In this document: positions 25,193 through 34,498 of the stretch, in pieces | Layout of the letters: each line of letters starts with the position of its first letter | Position numbering within the stretch: position 1 is the first letter of the stretch | Assembly: GCF_002885955.2 (NCBI RefSeq) | Contig: NZ_POQS01000005.1 | Location: 213,597 to 277,596, forward strand | Direction: 5' to 3' | Source of the DNA: Achromobacter pulmonis | GTDB taxonomy: Bacteria; Pseudomonadota; Gammaproteobacteria; Burkholderiales; Burkholderiaceae_B | DNA: 64,000 nt | Translations under genes and position numbers: made by a program | Notes under the pieces: generated by a model | Seen by the model: only the letters and a program-made list of their open reading frames with translations | What the model was told of the DNA's origin: nothing | Database searches by the model: none

Positions 25193-26095
25193 ATGAACCT
25201 GTCGCTGCGTGACATCGAATACTTCCTGGCGGCCGTGGAACACGGCAACCTGGGCCGCGCCGCGGCGGCCTGCGACATCAGCCAGCCGGCGCTGTCCAAG
25301 TCGCTGCAGCGCCTGGAGGCCGACACCGGCCTGGCGCTGCTGGACCGCGGCGGGCGCGGCCTGCGCCTGACCTCGGCGGGCCTGGTGTTCCTGGAGCACG
25401 CGCGCAAGCTGTGGGCCGAGTATCGCGACGCGGTCAGGCACGCGATGGAGTTGCGGGTGGGCGCGGCCGGACTGCTGCGCGTGGGCGCGACCGGCGCCAC
25501 GGTGGACAGCTTCGTGATGCCGGCGCTGCGCCTGCTGCTGCCGCGCCGTCCGGCCCTGCGCATCGAGCTGACCCAGGGCCTGTCCGACGACCTGAACGAA
25601 CAGGTGGCCAGCGGCCGGCTGGACCTGGCGGTGACGCCGGTCTATGCGCCCGCGCCGGCGGCGCTGCTGCAGGAGCCCATCATCGAGGACCAGTTGTGCG
25701 TGGCGGCCAGCCGCAAGCATCCCCTGGCCGCGCGCCGCAAATTGTCGCTGCGCGATCTGCAGGGACAGCGCTGGATACTGCCGGCTTCCAGCTCCATCGC
25801 GCGCAAGGCGCTGGACGCGCGCTATGCCGAAGCCGGCCTGGGCCTGCCGACGGCCGCGCTCGAGGTGGAGCATTTCTCCAAAGGCACGCTCGCGCTCCTG
25901 GCCGGCTCGGACCTGCTGGCGGTCGCGCCGCAAAGCGCGCTGGACGCCGAGCGCAGCATCGCGGTGCTGGCGGTCGCGCTGGGCCGGCCCCTGCAGCGCC
26001 ACATCGCGCTGATTTCGCGCCACGACACCACCTGGTCGCCGTTGATGACGGAGTTCCGCGAGGCGATTCTGGATAGCACGGGGATGGGCGGGTAG
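25193..26095 (+). CDS. LysR-type transcriptional regulator of the second sulfatase-Bug module
   Basis: A 300-residue LysR regulator. The helix-turn-helix occupies about residues 3-62 (NLGRAAAACDISQPALSKSL). The effector-binding region begins near residue 92 (GLLRVGATGATVDSFVMPAL) and continues with SDDLNEQVASGRLDLAVTPV. It is divergent from the sulfatase-Bug pair, as in the first module at 9.8-13.4 kb, and most likely responds to the sulfated substrate or its product. It is convergent with norR, 26 bp away. The ligand is unknown. Confidence 0.86.
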   Translation: MNLSLRDIEYFLAAVEHGNLGRAAAACDISQPALSKSLQRLEADTGLALLDRGGRGLRLTSAGLVFLEHARKLWAEYRDAVRHAMELRVGAAGLLRVGATGATVDSFVMPALRLLLPRRPALRIELTQGLSDDLNEQVASGRLDLAVTPVYAPAPAALLQEPIIEDQLCVAASRKHPLAARRKLSLRDLQGQRWILPASSSIARKALDARYAEAGLGLPTAALEVEHFSKGTLALLAGSDLLAVAPQSALDAERSIAVLAVALGRPLQRHIALISRHDTTWSPLMTEFREAILDSTGMGG

Positions 26096-26121
26096 ATGGC
26101 GGCAGGGGCCGCCTCAGACCC

Positions 26122-27654
26122 TCACCCCTTCAACCCGATACGCCGCGCCAGCTTGTGCAGGTTGCTCGGGTCCACCTCCAGCGCGCGCGCGGCGTTGGCC
26201 CAGTTGCCCTGGTGCGCCTGCAGCGCGCGGCGGATCGCCTGGCGCTGGCAGGCGTCGACGGCGGCGCGCAGCGGCTGCGTCACGCCGGCGGCGTGCGCGT
26301 CGGAATCCGCGTCGTCTTCCGGCGGCGGCGACGGCATGTCGCCGTCGGCCAGGTCCAGCAGCTTGGCGCCCAGCGTCACGATTTCATTGCGGCTGGCGCC
26401 GTGGCTGACGGCCTTGATGGCCGCGCGGCTGATGACGTGCTCCAGCTCGCGCACGTTGCCCGGCCAGCGGTAGCGGCGCATCACTTCCTCGGCCTCGGCC
26501 GACAGCCTCAGGCTGCGCAGGCCCAGGCGCGCGCGGTTCAGTTCCAGGTAGCGGCCCGCCAGCAGCAGCACGTCGTTGCCGCGGTCGCGCAGCGGCGGGA
26601 TCGGGATCGGGTAGACCGACAGGCGGTGATAGAGGTCGGCGCGGAAATCGCCCGCCTGCACCAGGTCGCGCAGGCTGCGGTTGGTGGCGGCCACGATGCG
26701 CACGTCCACCCGGCGCGGGCGGTCGTCGCCCAGGCGCTGGATTTCGCCGTTCTGCAGGGTGCGCAGCAGCTTGGCCTGCACCAGCAGCGGCAGTTCGCCC
26801 ACTTCGTCCAGGAACAATGTGCCGCCGTTGGCGGCCTCGAAGCGGCCGGGGCGGTCGGTGACCGCGCCGGAGAAGGCGCCCTTGGCGTGACCGAACAGTT
26901 CGCTCTCGGCCAGCGATTCGGGCAGCGCGGCGCAGTTCACGTGGACCAGCGGCTTGTCGCGGCGGCGCGAGAGGCGGTGCACGCGGTGCGCGAACAGCTC
27001 CTTGCCCACGCCGGTTTCGCCCAGCAGCAGGATGGGCAGCTCGGAATCGGCCACCACTTCGATCTCGTGCAGCAGCCGGCCGATGGATTCGCTCTGCCCC
27101 AGGATCTCGTTGCCGTCGAGCGCGGCGCTGTCGGCCGGTTCGGCGCCGCGCGCCACGCGCAGCGCGCGGATCTCGGCTTCCAGCCGGGTGGTGCGCAGCG
27201 CCGCTTCCAGCAGCACGATGTAGTCGCGCAGGTCGGCCTGGGCCTCGGCGTCGAAGGTGCCCACCTCCAGCGCGTCCAGCGTCAGCACGCCCCAGGGCCG
27301 GCCCTCGGTGTGCAGGCTGGTGCCCATGCAGTCGTGCACCGGCAGCGGTTCGCCGGCCATGCCGTTGATCAGGCCGTCGTAGGGATCGGGCAGGGTGCTG
27401 TCGTGGTGGAAACAGGTGACCCCGCGCCGCGCCAGGATGGCGGCCAGCCGCGGGTGCTGCTGCACCGCGAAGCGGCGCCCCAGCGCGTCCTGGGTCAGCC
27501 CGTCGACCGCGACCGGGCGCAGGTGGTCTTCTTCCAGTTGCAGCAGCGCCACCGCGCCGCAGCGGAAATGCGTGCGCAGGCTGGAGACCAGCCGCTGCAA
27601 GCGGATGGCGGGAGGCAGGTCTACGACCAGGTCGGCGAGCAGGAGGTTTTGCAT
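26122..27654 (-). CDS. norR: Anaerobic nitric oxide reductase transcription regulator NorR
   Basis: A 510-residue sigma-54 activator. Residues about 1-160 form the GAF domain that binds NO at a non-haem iron centre in NorR. Residues about 185-420 are the AAA+ domain: Walker A GETGVGKE, Walker [13 protein letters not shown] and the sigma-54 contact loop GAFSGA, in which Ser replaces the usual Thr of GAFTGA. A Fis-type helix-turn-helix closes the protein ([20 protein letters not shown]). It is divergent from a YtfE/ScdA gene and two NorR boxes plus a sigma-54 promoter lie between them, so the identification is strong. No flavorubredoxin or NO reductase genes are adjacent, so the repair protein is the local target. 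Confidence 0.92.
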   Translation of the reverse strand: MQNLLLADLVVDLPPAIRLQRLVSSLRTHFRCGAVALLQLEEDHLRPVAVDGLTQDALGRRFAVQQHPRLAAILARRGVTCFHHDSTLPDPYDGLINGMAGEPLPVHDCMGTSLHTEGRPWGVLTLDALEVGTFDAEAQADLRDYIVLLEAALRTTRLEAEIRALRVARGAEPADSAALDGNEILGQSESIGRLLHEIEVVADSELPILLLGETGVGKELFAHRVHRLSRRRDKPLVHVNCAALPESLAESELFGHAKGAFSGAVTDRPGRFEAANGGTLFLDEVGELPLLVQAKLLRTLQNGEIQRLGDDRPRRVDVRIVAATNRSLRDLVQAGDFRADLYHRLSVYPIPIPPLRDRGNDVLLLAGRYLELNRARLGLRSLRLSAEAEEVMRRYRWPGNVRELEHVISRAAIKAVSHGASRNEIVTLGAKLLDLADGDMPSPPPEDDADSDAHAAGVTQPLRAAVDACQRQAIRRALQAHQGNWANAARALEVDPSNLHKLARRIGLKG

Positions 27655-27674
27655 GGGGTGAATTCTACCGCCGA

Positions 27675-27714
27675 GGGTGATTATTACCCAGAATCGATAG
27701 GGTGATATTCACCC
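27675..27714. promoter_or_regulatory. Two NorR binding sites upstream of the YtfE/ScdA gene
   Basis: GGGT-GATTATT-ACCC at 27675-27689 and GGGT-GATATTC-ACCC at 27700-27714 are two inverted repeats that each contain the GT-N7-AC core recognised by NorR. They are 25 bp apart and 39 bp upstream of a sigma-54 promoter, the expected enhancer geometry. Confidence 0.85.
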
Positions 27715-27752
27715 ATTAAATTGCAGGCGATTGATAAATAACAAGTTTTTCC

Positions 27753-27768
27753 TGGCACGGATTTCGCT
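27753..27768 (+). promoter_or_regulatory. Sigma-54 (RpoN) promoter of the YtfE/ScdA gene
   Basis: TGGCACG-GATT-TCGCT matches the -24/-12 consensus TGGCACG-N4-TTGCW at every fixed base except one T in the -12 block. Spacing between GG and GC is correct. Transcription should start near 27779, 27 bases before the ATG at 27806. Confidence 0.85.
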
Positions 27769-27805
27769 CTATTCCAGGTACCCGTTACGCACACTGGAGA
27801 ATACG

Positions 27806-28501
27806 ATGAGCTTGGTTGAGCAATCCCTGGGGCAGTTGGCCCGCAGCATTCCTGGCGCCACCCAGGTCTTTCACGAATATGAGCTGGACTTCTGCTGCGG
27901 CGGCAAGAAAAGCCTGGCCGAGGCCGCCGCCCAGCGTTCGCTGGACGTGGCGCAGATCGAAGCGCGCCTGGCCGAACTGGCCAGGAACCCGTCCACCGAA
28001 ACGGACTGGGGCCTGGCCACGCCGGCCGACCTGATCGACCACATCGTGCAGCGCTATCACGAGGTTCATCGCCGCCAGCTGCCCGAACTGATGCGGCTGG
28101 CGCTGAAGGTCGAGCAGGTGCACGCCGACAGCCCCGACTGCCCCGCCGGCCTGGCCGACCACCTGCGCGTCATGCAGCAGGAACTCGAAAGCCATATGCA
28201 GAAAGAGGAACAGGTGCTGTTCCCGATGCTGGCCCGCGGCCACGGCGCCATGGCCACCATGCCGATCCGCGTCATGCGCATGGAGCACGACGACCACGGC
28301 GTGGCGCTGGAACGCCTGCTGGCCCTGACCAACAACGCGACCTTGCCGCGCGCCGCGTGCAACACCTGGCGCGCGCTGTACCTCGGCATCCGCGCCTTCA
28401 AGGAAGACCTGATGGCGCACATCCACCTCGAAAACAACATCCTGTTCGAGAACGGTTCCGGCGACGGCGGCGCGTGCTGTGGCGGGCAGGCGGCAGGCTG
28501 A
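27806..28501 (+). CDS. Di-iron iron-sulfur cluster repair protein, YtfE/ScdA/DnrN family
   Basis: A 231-residue protein that repairs iron-sulfur clusters damaged by nitric oxide or peroxide. The N-terminal ScdA domain contains FHEYELDFCCGGKKSLAEA with the Cys30-Cys31 pair. The hemerythrin-like domain supplies His and Glu ligands in DHIVQRYHEVHR, ESHMQKEEQVLFPM, RMEHDDHG and AHIHLENNILF. An extra GACCGG Cys pair near the C-terminus is unusual. The ATG at 27806 follows TGGAGA and sits correctly downstream of a sigma-54 promoter with NorR boxes, so expression should require NO. Function follows from the family and the control region. Confidence 0.92.
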   Translation: MSLVEQSLGQLARSIPGATQVFHEYELDFCCGGKKSLAEAAAQRSLDVAQIEARLAELARNPSTETDWGLATPADLIDHIVQRYHEVHRRQLPELMRLALKVEQVHADSPDCPAGLADHLRVMQQELESHMQKEEQVLFPMLARGHGAMATMPIRVMRMEHDDHGVALERLLALTNNATLPRAACNTWRALYLGIRAFKEDLMAHIHLENNILFENGSGDGGACCGGQAAG

Positions 28502-28533
28502 CGACGCGGCAGGTGAGCCCGCATCGAAACGCG

Positions 28534-28842
28534 CTAGCGCTCCTCGGGCGCAACGCCTTCCAGGCTGCGGCGCAGCGCCGCATGCGCGGCCAGGTCCACC
28601 GGCCGGTGCCGGCGTTCCTGGCTGGCCGGATACCGGCCCAGGTAGTTGCCGCCCTTGCGGTCGCTGGCCGGCCGCACCGGCCGGGGGGCGAAGCCGCCGC
28701 CGCAATTGGGGCAGACGTTGCCCAGCAGGCCTTCGGCGCAATCGGCGCAGAACGTGCATTCGAAGCTGCATATCCGGGCCTGGGTGGAGGCTGGCGGCAG
28801 CGCGGCGTCGCAGTGTTCGCAGGTGGGGCGCAGGGCGAGCAT
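28534..28842 (-). CDS. DUF1272 Cys-rich zinc-ribbon-like protein
   Basis: A 102-residue protein from the ATG at 28842, which follows GGGAG. The N-terminal 60 residues contain Cys pairs CEHC, CSFECTFCADC and CPNC, a pattern suited to binding zinc (LRPTCEHCDAALPP is the DUF1272 opening). The C-terminal half is basic and poorly conserved. DUF1272 has no established function. It is convergent with the YtfE gene and divergent from the DUF808 gene. Confidence 0.75.
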   Translation of the reverse strand: MLALRPTCEHCDAALPPASTQARICSFECTFCADCAEGLLGNVCPNCGGGFAPRPVRPASDRKGGNYLGRYPASQERRHRPVDLAAHAALRRSLEGVAPEER

Positions 28843-28993
28843 GGCAATCTCCCGGGACGGAAAACCTACAGAGTAGGCGGCGGCGGGCCGTCCGGCCATG
28901 CCGATCCGGACACAAAAGGAATGAAAACGGCCATACGCGCGGCGGTGCGCCGCCTGTACACTCGGAAAACCTTACGAGGACAGGGGTCTGCCG

Positions 28994-29908
28994 ATGGCCG
29001 GAAGCAGTTTCTTCGCGTTGTTCGACGATATCGCCACCATCCTGGATGACGTCTCCGTCATGACCAAGGTGGCGGCCAAGAAAACCGCCGGCGTGCTGGG
29101 CGACGACCTGGCCTTGAACGCGCAGCAGGTCACCGGGGTGCCGGTGGACCGCGAACTGTCGGTGGTCTGGGCGGTCGCCAAGGGCTCGTTCGTCAACAAG
29201 CTGATCCTGGTTCCGGCGGCGCTGCTCATCAGCGCCTTCGCGCCCTGGGCAATCACGCCGCTGCTGATGCTGGGCGGCGCGTTCCTGTGCTACGAGGGCG
29301 TGGAGAAGCTGGCCCACAAATACCTGCCGCACGGCGATTCGCCCGAAGGCAACCATGCGGCCCGGGCCGAGGCCTTGCAGGACCAGGCGGTCGACATGGT
29401 GGCGTTCGAGCGCGACAAGATCAAGGGCGCGGTGCGCACCGACTTCATCCTGTCGGCGGAAATCATCGTCATCAGCCTGGGCGCGGTGGCCGACGCCGAC
29501 TTCACGCGCCAGGTGCTGGTGCTGTCCATCATCGCCATCGCCATGACGGTGGGCGTCTACGGCCTGGTCGCCGGCATCGTCAAGCTCGACGACCTGGGCC
29601 TGTACCTCAGCCGCAAGTCCTCGCAGGCCCTTGCCTGGCTGGGCCGGCGCATCGTCGGGGCCGCGCCCTATCTGATGAAGACGCTGTCGGTGGTGGGCAC
29701 GGCGGCCATGTTCATGGTCGGCGGCGCCATCCTGACCCATGGCATCGCGCCGGTGTCGGCCGCGATCGAACACGCCGCTTCCGCGGTGGGCGGCGGCGTG
29801 GCCGCGGCGCTGGTCTCGACCCTGCTCAACGCCTTGTTCGGCATGGCGGCCGGGGCCGTGGTGCTGGGCGCGGTCAGCCTGGTGAAGCGGCTGCTGGGGA
29901 AGCGCTGA
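28994..29908 (+). CDS. DUF808 (YedI-like) inner membrane protein
   Basis: A 304-residue membrane protein matching the DUF808 family over its length: [40 protein letters not shown] and the [18 protein letters not shown] region. Five or six hydrophobic segments lie between residues 75 and 295. Family members include E. coli YedI; no transport or enzyme activity is established. The start at 28994 follows GAGG. Its last 35 bases overlap convergently with the end of the outer-membrane efflux gene on the other strand. Confidence 0.85.
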   Translation: MAGSSFFALFDDIATILDDVSVMTKVAAKKTAGVLGDDLALNAQQVTGVPVDRELSVVWAVAKGSFVNKLILVPAALLISAFAPWAITPLLMLGGAFLCYEGVEKLAHKYLPHGDSPEGNHAARAEALQDQAVDMVAFERDKIKGAVRTDFILSAEIIVISLGAVADADFTRQVLVLSIIAIAMTVGVYGLVAGIVKLDDLGLYLSRKSSQALAWLGRRIVGAAPYLMKTLSVVGTAAMFMVGGAILTHGIAPVSAAIEHAASAVGGGVAAALVSTLLNALFGMAAGAVVLGAVSLVKRLLGKR

Positions 29909-31355
29909 CCGGCGCGGGGCTCGCGGGCGAGCCCATGGCCTGGAACAGCGCCGCCGTTTCGGTCAGGCGCGCCTCGGCGTAATCGAGTTCGCGCAGCCGG
30001 GCGGCGACGTAATGCTGCTCGGCCGCGTATTCGGTGTAGGGCGGCAGCGCGCCCAGCCGCACGCGGCTGGCCGTGTTGCGGTAGGACTGTCCGGCCGCCT
30101 GCCGCGAGGCTTCGGCCGAAGCCAGCGCCTGGCCGCCGCCCTCCAGCCGCGACAGCGTGTCGGCCACGTCCCGGAACGCCATCAGCACCGTCTGCCGGTA
30201 TTGCAGCAGCGAGGCCTGGTAGCGCTCCTTGGCCGCATCGCGTTCGGCCAGCAGCGCGCCGCCGTGGAACAGCGGCTGCGTGAGCGAGGCGCCCACGGCC
30301 CATATCGCGCCGGCGCCCGACATGGCCGCGGGCCAGTTGAAGCCGGCCTGGCCCATGGAGGCCGACAGCGACAGGCTGGGAAAGAGCTGCGCGGTGGCCG
30401 CGCCCACGTCGGCCGCGGCGGCCTGCACCACGGCGTCGGCCAGCAGAATGTCCGGGCGCGAGGCCAGCAGTTCGGACGGCACCACCACCGGCACCTGCTG
30501 CGGCACGGCCAGGCTGTCGAAATCCAGGTCGGGCGGCGCCTGGTCGGGGTTGCGGCCCAGCAGCACGGCCAGCGCATGGCGCGTGGCGTGCCAGCGCGCC
30601 CGCAGCATCGGCAGCGCGGCTTCCAGCGCGGCGGCGTCCTGGTCGGCGTCGAGCGCGTCGTTCTGCGAGGCCGCGCCCAGCTCGTAGCGGCGTTGCGTAT
30701 CGCGCGCCACCCGCCGCGCCAGCAGCGCCTGCTTTTCGTTCAAGGCCACGCGCTGCGCCAGCGCCGAGGCGGAGATGGCGCCGGTGACGATATTGCCGGC
30801 CAGTGCGCGCCGCGCGGATTCGAGCTGGAACGCCTGCTGCGCGAACTGCGCCGTCAGCGACAGGTTGGCGAAGCGCGCCGCGCCGAACAGGTCCAGGTCG
30901 TAGCGGGCCTGCACCTGGCCGGTGAAGACGTTGTAGCGGGCCGTGGGCTCCGGCAGGTTGGGCATGGTGAGCGCGCGCCGGCGCGTGGCGTCGGCGCCGG
31001 CGTCCACGGCCGGCATCAGCGACGAATTGACCTGGCCGCGCAGCTGTTCGCGCGCGCCGGCCAGGTTGCGCTCGGCCGCGGCCAGGTCGGGACTATTGGC
31101 CAGGCCTTCCTGCACCAGCGCGTCCAGCGCCGCGGAGCCGTAGCGCTTCCACCATTCGGGCACCGGCCGCGCGCCGTGTTCGAAGCGCTGCGCCACGCCC
31201 TGGGCCGTGGCGCCGGCGGCCGGCGTGGGGGCCACGCCGTATTGCGCGGGCTGCGTCACGGCCGGCGGCTTGCCGTCGGGCGCGAAGGCGCAGCCGCCCA
31301 GGGCCAGCAGCAGCGCCAGGACGGCGGGACGGATCGGGGTTCGTGGCATCGTCAT
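29874..31355 (-). CDS. RND efflux outer-membrane factor lipoprotein (OprM/NodT family), efflux cluster 1
   Basis: A 493-residue outer-membrane channel subunit. It opens with a lipoprotein signal (lipobox ALGGC, Cys about residue 22). Two OEP repeats follow, each with long helical segments. The conserved [20 protein letters not shown] is near residue 300, and [14 protein letters not shown] follows it. The ATG at 31355 overlaps the stop of the RND pump gene (ATGA), so the pair is coupled. The C-terminal tail is Ala/Ser/Pro-rich and its coding overlaps the convergent DUF808 gene by 35 bp. It would connect the MFP-RND complex to the outside. Confidence 0.88.
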   Translation of the reverse strand: MTMPRTPIRPAVLALLLALGGCAFAPDGKPPAVTQPAQYGVAPTPAAGATAQGVAQRFEHGARPVPEWWKRYGSAALDALVQEGLANSPDLAAAERNLAGAREQLRGQVNSSLMPAVDAGADATRRRALTMPNLPEPTARYNVFTGQVQARYDLDLFGAARFANLSLTAQFAQQAFQLESARRALAGNIVTGAISASALAQRVALNEKQALLARRVARDTQRRYELGAASQNDALDADQDAAALEAALPMLRARWHATRHALAVLLGRNPDQAPPDLDFDSLAVPQQVPVVVPSELLASRPDILLADAVVQAAAADVGAATAQLFPSLSLSASMGQAGFNWPAAMSGAGAIWAVGASLTQPLFHGGALLAERDAAKERYQASLLQYRQTVLMAFRDVADTLSRLEGGGQALASAEASRQAAGQSYRNTASRVRLGALPPYTEYAAEQHYVAARLRELDYAEARLTETAALFQAMGSPASPAPVSASPAAASPG

Positions 31356-34300
31356 GCTCCGCGCTCCACGGTATCGCCGGCGTTGGCGCCGGGCGGCACG
31401 CCCGCGGGTTCGTCGCGCTCGTCGCGGCGCACGCGGAACCAGGCCGCATACAGCGCCGGCAGGAAGAACAGCGTCAGCACCGTGGCGCTGGTGATGCCGC
31501 CCATGAGGGCGGTGGCCATCGGGCCGAAGAAGTTGCTGCGCAACAGCGGGATCAGCGCCAGCACGGCGGCCGCGGCCGTCAGCGTGATGGGCCGGAAGCG
31601 CCGCACCGTGGCGCCGACGATGGCGTCCACGCGCTTGTGGCCGGCGGCGATGTCCTGTTCGATCTGGTCCACCAGGATGACCGAGTTGCGCATGATGATG
31701 CCGAACATGGCGATCACGCCCAGCATGGCGACGAAGCCGAACGGCTTGCCGAACAGCAGCAGCGCGGCGACCACGCCGATCAGCCCGAGCGGGGCGGTCA
31801 GCACCACCATGAGCACCCGCGCGAAACTCTGCAGCTGCACCATCAGCAGCGTCAGCACGGCCACCGCCATCAGCGGCATCTGCGCGTTGATGGACGACTG
31901 GCCCTTGCCGCTTTCCTCCACCGGCCCGCCCACTTCGATGCGGTAGCCCACCGGCAGGCCGGCGCGCAACTTGTCGAGCCGGGCGTCGATGGCGCGGGTG
32001 ACGTCGATGCCCTGGGCGTCGCCCAGCACGTCGGCCTGCACCGTGATGGTGGGCTGGCGGTCGCGTTCCCAGATGACGCCGTATTCCAGGTCGTAGCGCA
32101 CCTGGCCCAGGCTGCCCAGCGGCACCGGGCCGTTGGGCGTGGGCATGGCCAGCGTCGCCAGGCGCGCGGGGTCGACCCGTTCGTCGCGCGGCGCGCGCAG
32201 GCTGACGGTGATCAGCTTGTCGCGTTCGCGGTATTGCGTCACCGCGTAGCCCGACAGCGTCATGGCGAGGAAGTCGGAAATGTCGCTGGAGCTCACGCCC
32301 AGTTCGCGCGCCTTCTGCTGGTCGATCTCGAAGCGCACCGAGCGCTCGGAGGGTTCGTCCCAATCGAACTGCACATTGGTCGAGCGCGCGTCGGCGCGGA
32401 CTTCGGCGGCCACCTGCTCGGCCACCGCGCGCACGTCGGCGATCTGGTCGCCGCTGACGCGGAACTGCACCTGGAAGCCCACCGGCGGCCCGTTCTCCAG
32501 CCGCGACAGGCGGCTGCGGATGGCCGGGAATTTTTCGCGCAGCATGGGCTGCAGCCATTGCGCCAGCTTTTCGCGGTCTTCCACCGAATGGGTGGTGATG
32601 ACCAGCTGGGCGAAGTTGGGCGTGGCCAGCTGCTGGTCCAGCGGCAGGTAGAAGCGCGGCGCGCCGGCGCCGACGTAGCTGACCGAATGCTCGATCTCGG
32701 GACGGCCCTGCAACGCCTGTTCCAGCCGTTCCACCTGGCGCAGCGTGGCGTCGAACGAGGCGCCTTCCTGCAGGCGCAGGTCCACCAGCAGTTCGCTGCG
32801 GTCGGAGCTGGGGAAGAACTGCTGCGGCACCAGCCCGAAGCCGGCCATCGCCAGCGCGAAGGCCGCGACCGTGCCGCCCAGCACCAGGTAGCGGCGCTCC
32901 ACGCACCAGGCGACCCAGCGCCGCAGCCGCCGGTAAAAGCCGGTGTCGTAGATGTCGTGTTCGTGGTCCTCGGGCAGGTGGGCTTCGCGCTTGCGCTCGG
33001 GCAGCAGGCGATAGCCCAGCAGCGGAATCAGCACCACGGCGGCGAACCACGAGACGATCAGCGCGATGGCCGAGACCTGGAAGATGGAGCGGGTGTATTC
33101 GCCGGTGCTGGACTTGGCCAGCGCAATCGGCAGAAAGCCCGCCACCGTCACCAGCGTGCCGGTCAGCATGGGAAAGGCGGTGCTGGTGTAGGCGAACGCG
33201 GCCGCGCGCGCGCGGCTCCAGCCCTGTTCCAGTTTCACCGCCATCATCTCGACGGCGATGATGGCGTCGTCCACCAGCAGGCCCAGGGCCAGCACCAGCG
33301 TGCCCAGCGACACCTTGTGCAGGCCGATGCCGAACATCTCCATGAAGAGCGCCGTGACGGCCAGCACCACCGGAATCGAGATCACCACCACCATGCCGGT
33401 GCGCAGCCCCAGCGAGACCAGGCTCACGATCAGCACGATGGCGACCGCTTCGGCCACCGAGCGCAGGAATTCGTCGACCGAATGCGACACCGCCCGCGGC
33501 ATGCTTGAGACTTCCTTCAGGGTCAGGCCCGCCGGCAGCTGCGCCTGCAGCTCGCCGAACCTGGCGCTCAGCGCGCGGCCCAGGTGGACCACGTCCTGGC
33601 CGGGCTGCATGGTGATGCCGATGCCCAGCGCCAGGCGTCCGCCCAGGCGCATCTGCTCCACGGGCGGGTCGTCGTAGCCGCGGCGGATGGTGCCGATGTC
33701 GCCCAGCCGCAGCGACTTGCCGTCGATGCGGATCAGCGTGTCGGCCAGGGCCTGCGGGCTGTCGTACTGGCCGGTGGGGCGCACGAAGACGCGGTCGTCG
33801 GCGGTGGTCAGGGTGCCGGCGGCGGTGACGGCGTTCTGGCTGTTGATGGCCTGCGCGATCTGCTGCGGCGACACGCCCAGCCGGCTCAGCCGGGTATTGG
33901 AGATCTCGATGTAGATGTGTTCGGGCTGCTCGCCGAAGTAATCCACCTTGGCCACGCCGGGCACGCGCAGCAGCACCGTGCGCAGCTTGTCGGCGTAGTC
34001 GCGCAGCTGCGCGGGCGTGAAGCCGTCGCCCTGCAGGGTGTAGATGTTGGTGTAGACGTCGCCGAATTCGTCGTTGAAGAAGGGGCCCTGTACGCCGGGC
34101 GGCAGCGTGGCCGAAATATCCCCGACCTTCTTGCGGATCTGATACCACTGGTCGGCCACGGTGCTGGCCGGCGCCGAGTCCTTCATGGTGTAGAAGATCA
34201 GCGACTCGCCGGGCCGCGAATAGCTGCGCAGGAAGTCGGTGTTGGCGGCTTCCTGCAGTTTTCTGGCGATGCGGTCGGTGACCTGTTCCTGCACCTGGCG

Positions 34301-34498
34301 GGCGGTGGCGCCGGGCCACATCGTCTTGATCACCATGACCCGGAACGTGAAGGGCGGGTCTTCCGATTGCGCCAGCCGGGAGTAGGACAGCACGCCGAAC
34401 AGCGTCACCAGCGTGATGATGAATATCACCAGCGGCTGGTGGCGCAGCGCCCAGGCCGAGAGGTTGAAGCGGCCTTCCTCGTGGCCCGGCGCGCTCAT
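31352..34498 (-). CDS. RND multidrug efflux pump subunit (TriC/MexK-like), efflux cluster 1
   Basis: A 1,048-residue RND transporter of normal length. Transmembrane segment 1 lies at about 21-40 (PLVIFIITLVTLFGVLSYSR). Two large periplasmic loops and the proton-relay motif LLVDDAIIAVEM near residue 405 are intact. The opening and the loop SEDPPFTFRVMVIKTMWPGA are closest to the TriC/MexK branch of HAE-1 pumps. It exchanges protons for drugs or detergents across the inner membrane. Start and stop overlap the flanking MFP and OMF genes by four bases each, giving a tight MFP-RND-OMF operon. A divergent TetR gene is the likely repressor. Confidence 0.9.
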   Translation of the reverse strand: MSAPGHEEGRFNLSAWALRHQPLVIFIITLVTLFGVLSYSRLAQSEDPPFTFRVMVIKTMWPGATARQVQEQVTDRIARKLQEAANTDFLRSYSRPGESLIFYTMKDSAPASTVADQWYQIRKKVGDISATLPPGVQGPFFNDEFGDVYTNIYTLQGDGFTPAQLRDYADKLRTVLLRVPGVAKVDYFGEQPEHIYIEISNTRLSRLGVSPQQIAQAINSQNAVTAAGTLTTADDRVFVRPTGQYDSPQALADTLIRIDGKSLRLGDIGTIRRGYDDPPVEQMRLGGRLALGIGITMQPGQDVVHLGRALSARFGELQAQLPAGLTLKEVSSMPRAVSHSVDEFLRSVAEAVAIVLIVSLVSLGLRTGMVVVISIPVVLAVTALFMEMFGIGLHKVSLGTLVLALGLLVDDAIIAVEMMAVKLEQGWSRARAAAFAYTSTAFPMLTGTLVTVAGFLPIALAKSSTGEYTRSIFQVSAIALIVSWFAAVVLIPLLGYRLLPERKREAHLPEDHEHDIYDTGFYRRLRRWVAWCVERRYLVLGGTVAAFALAMAGFGLVPQQFFPSSDRSELLVDLRLQEGASFDATLRQVERLEQALQGRPEIEHSVSYVGAGAPRFYLPLDQQLATPNFAQLVITTHSVEDREKLAQWLQPMLREKFPAIRSRLSRLENGPPVGFQVQFRVSGDQIADVRAVAEQVAAEVRADARSTNVQFDWDEPSERSVRFEIDQQKARELGVSSSDISDFLAMTLSGYAVTQYRERDKLITVSLRAPRDERVDPARLATLAMPTPNGPVPLGSLGQVRYDLEYGVIWERDRQPTITVQADVLGDAQGIDVTRAIDARLDKLRAGLPVGYRIEVGGPVEESGKGQSSINAQMPLMAVAVLTLLMVQLQSFARVLMVVLTAPLGLIGVVAALLLFGKPFGFVAMLGVIAMFGIIMRNSVILVDQIEQDIAAGHKRVDAIVGATVRRFRPITLTAAAAVLALIPLLRSNFFGPMATALMGGITSATVLTLFFLPALYAAWFRVRRDERDEPAGVPPGANAGDTVERGA

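Noticed and set aside
25094..26023. N-terminal extension of the second sulfatase across the divergent LysR gene
   Set aside because: It is antisense to a clear LysR gene, while the GTG at 25093 has a ribosome-binding site and begins the sulfatase fold.
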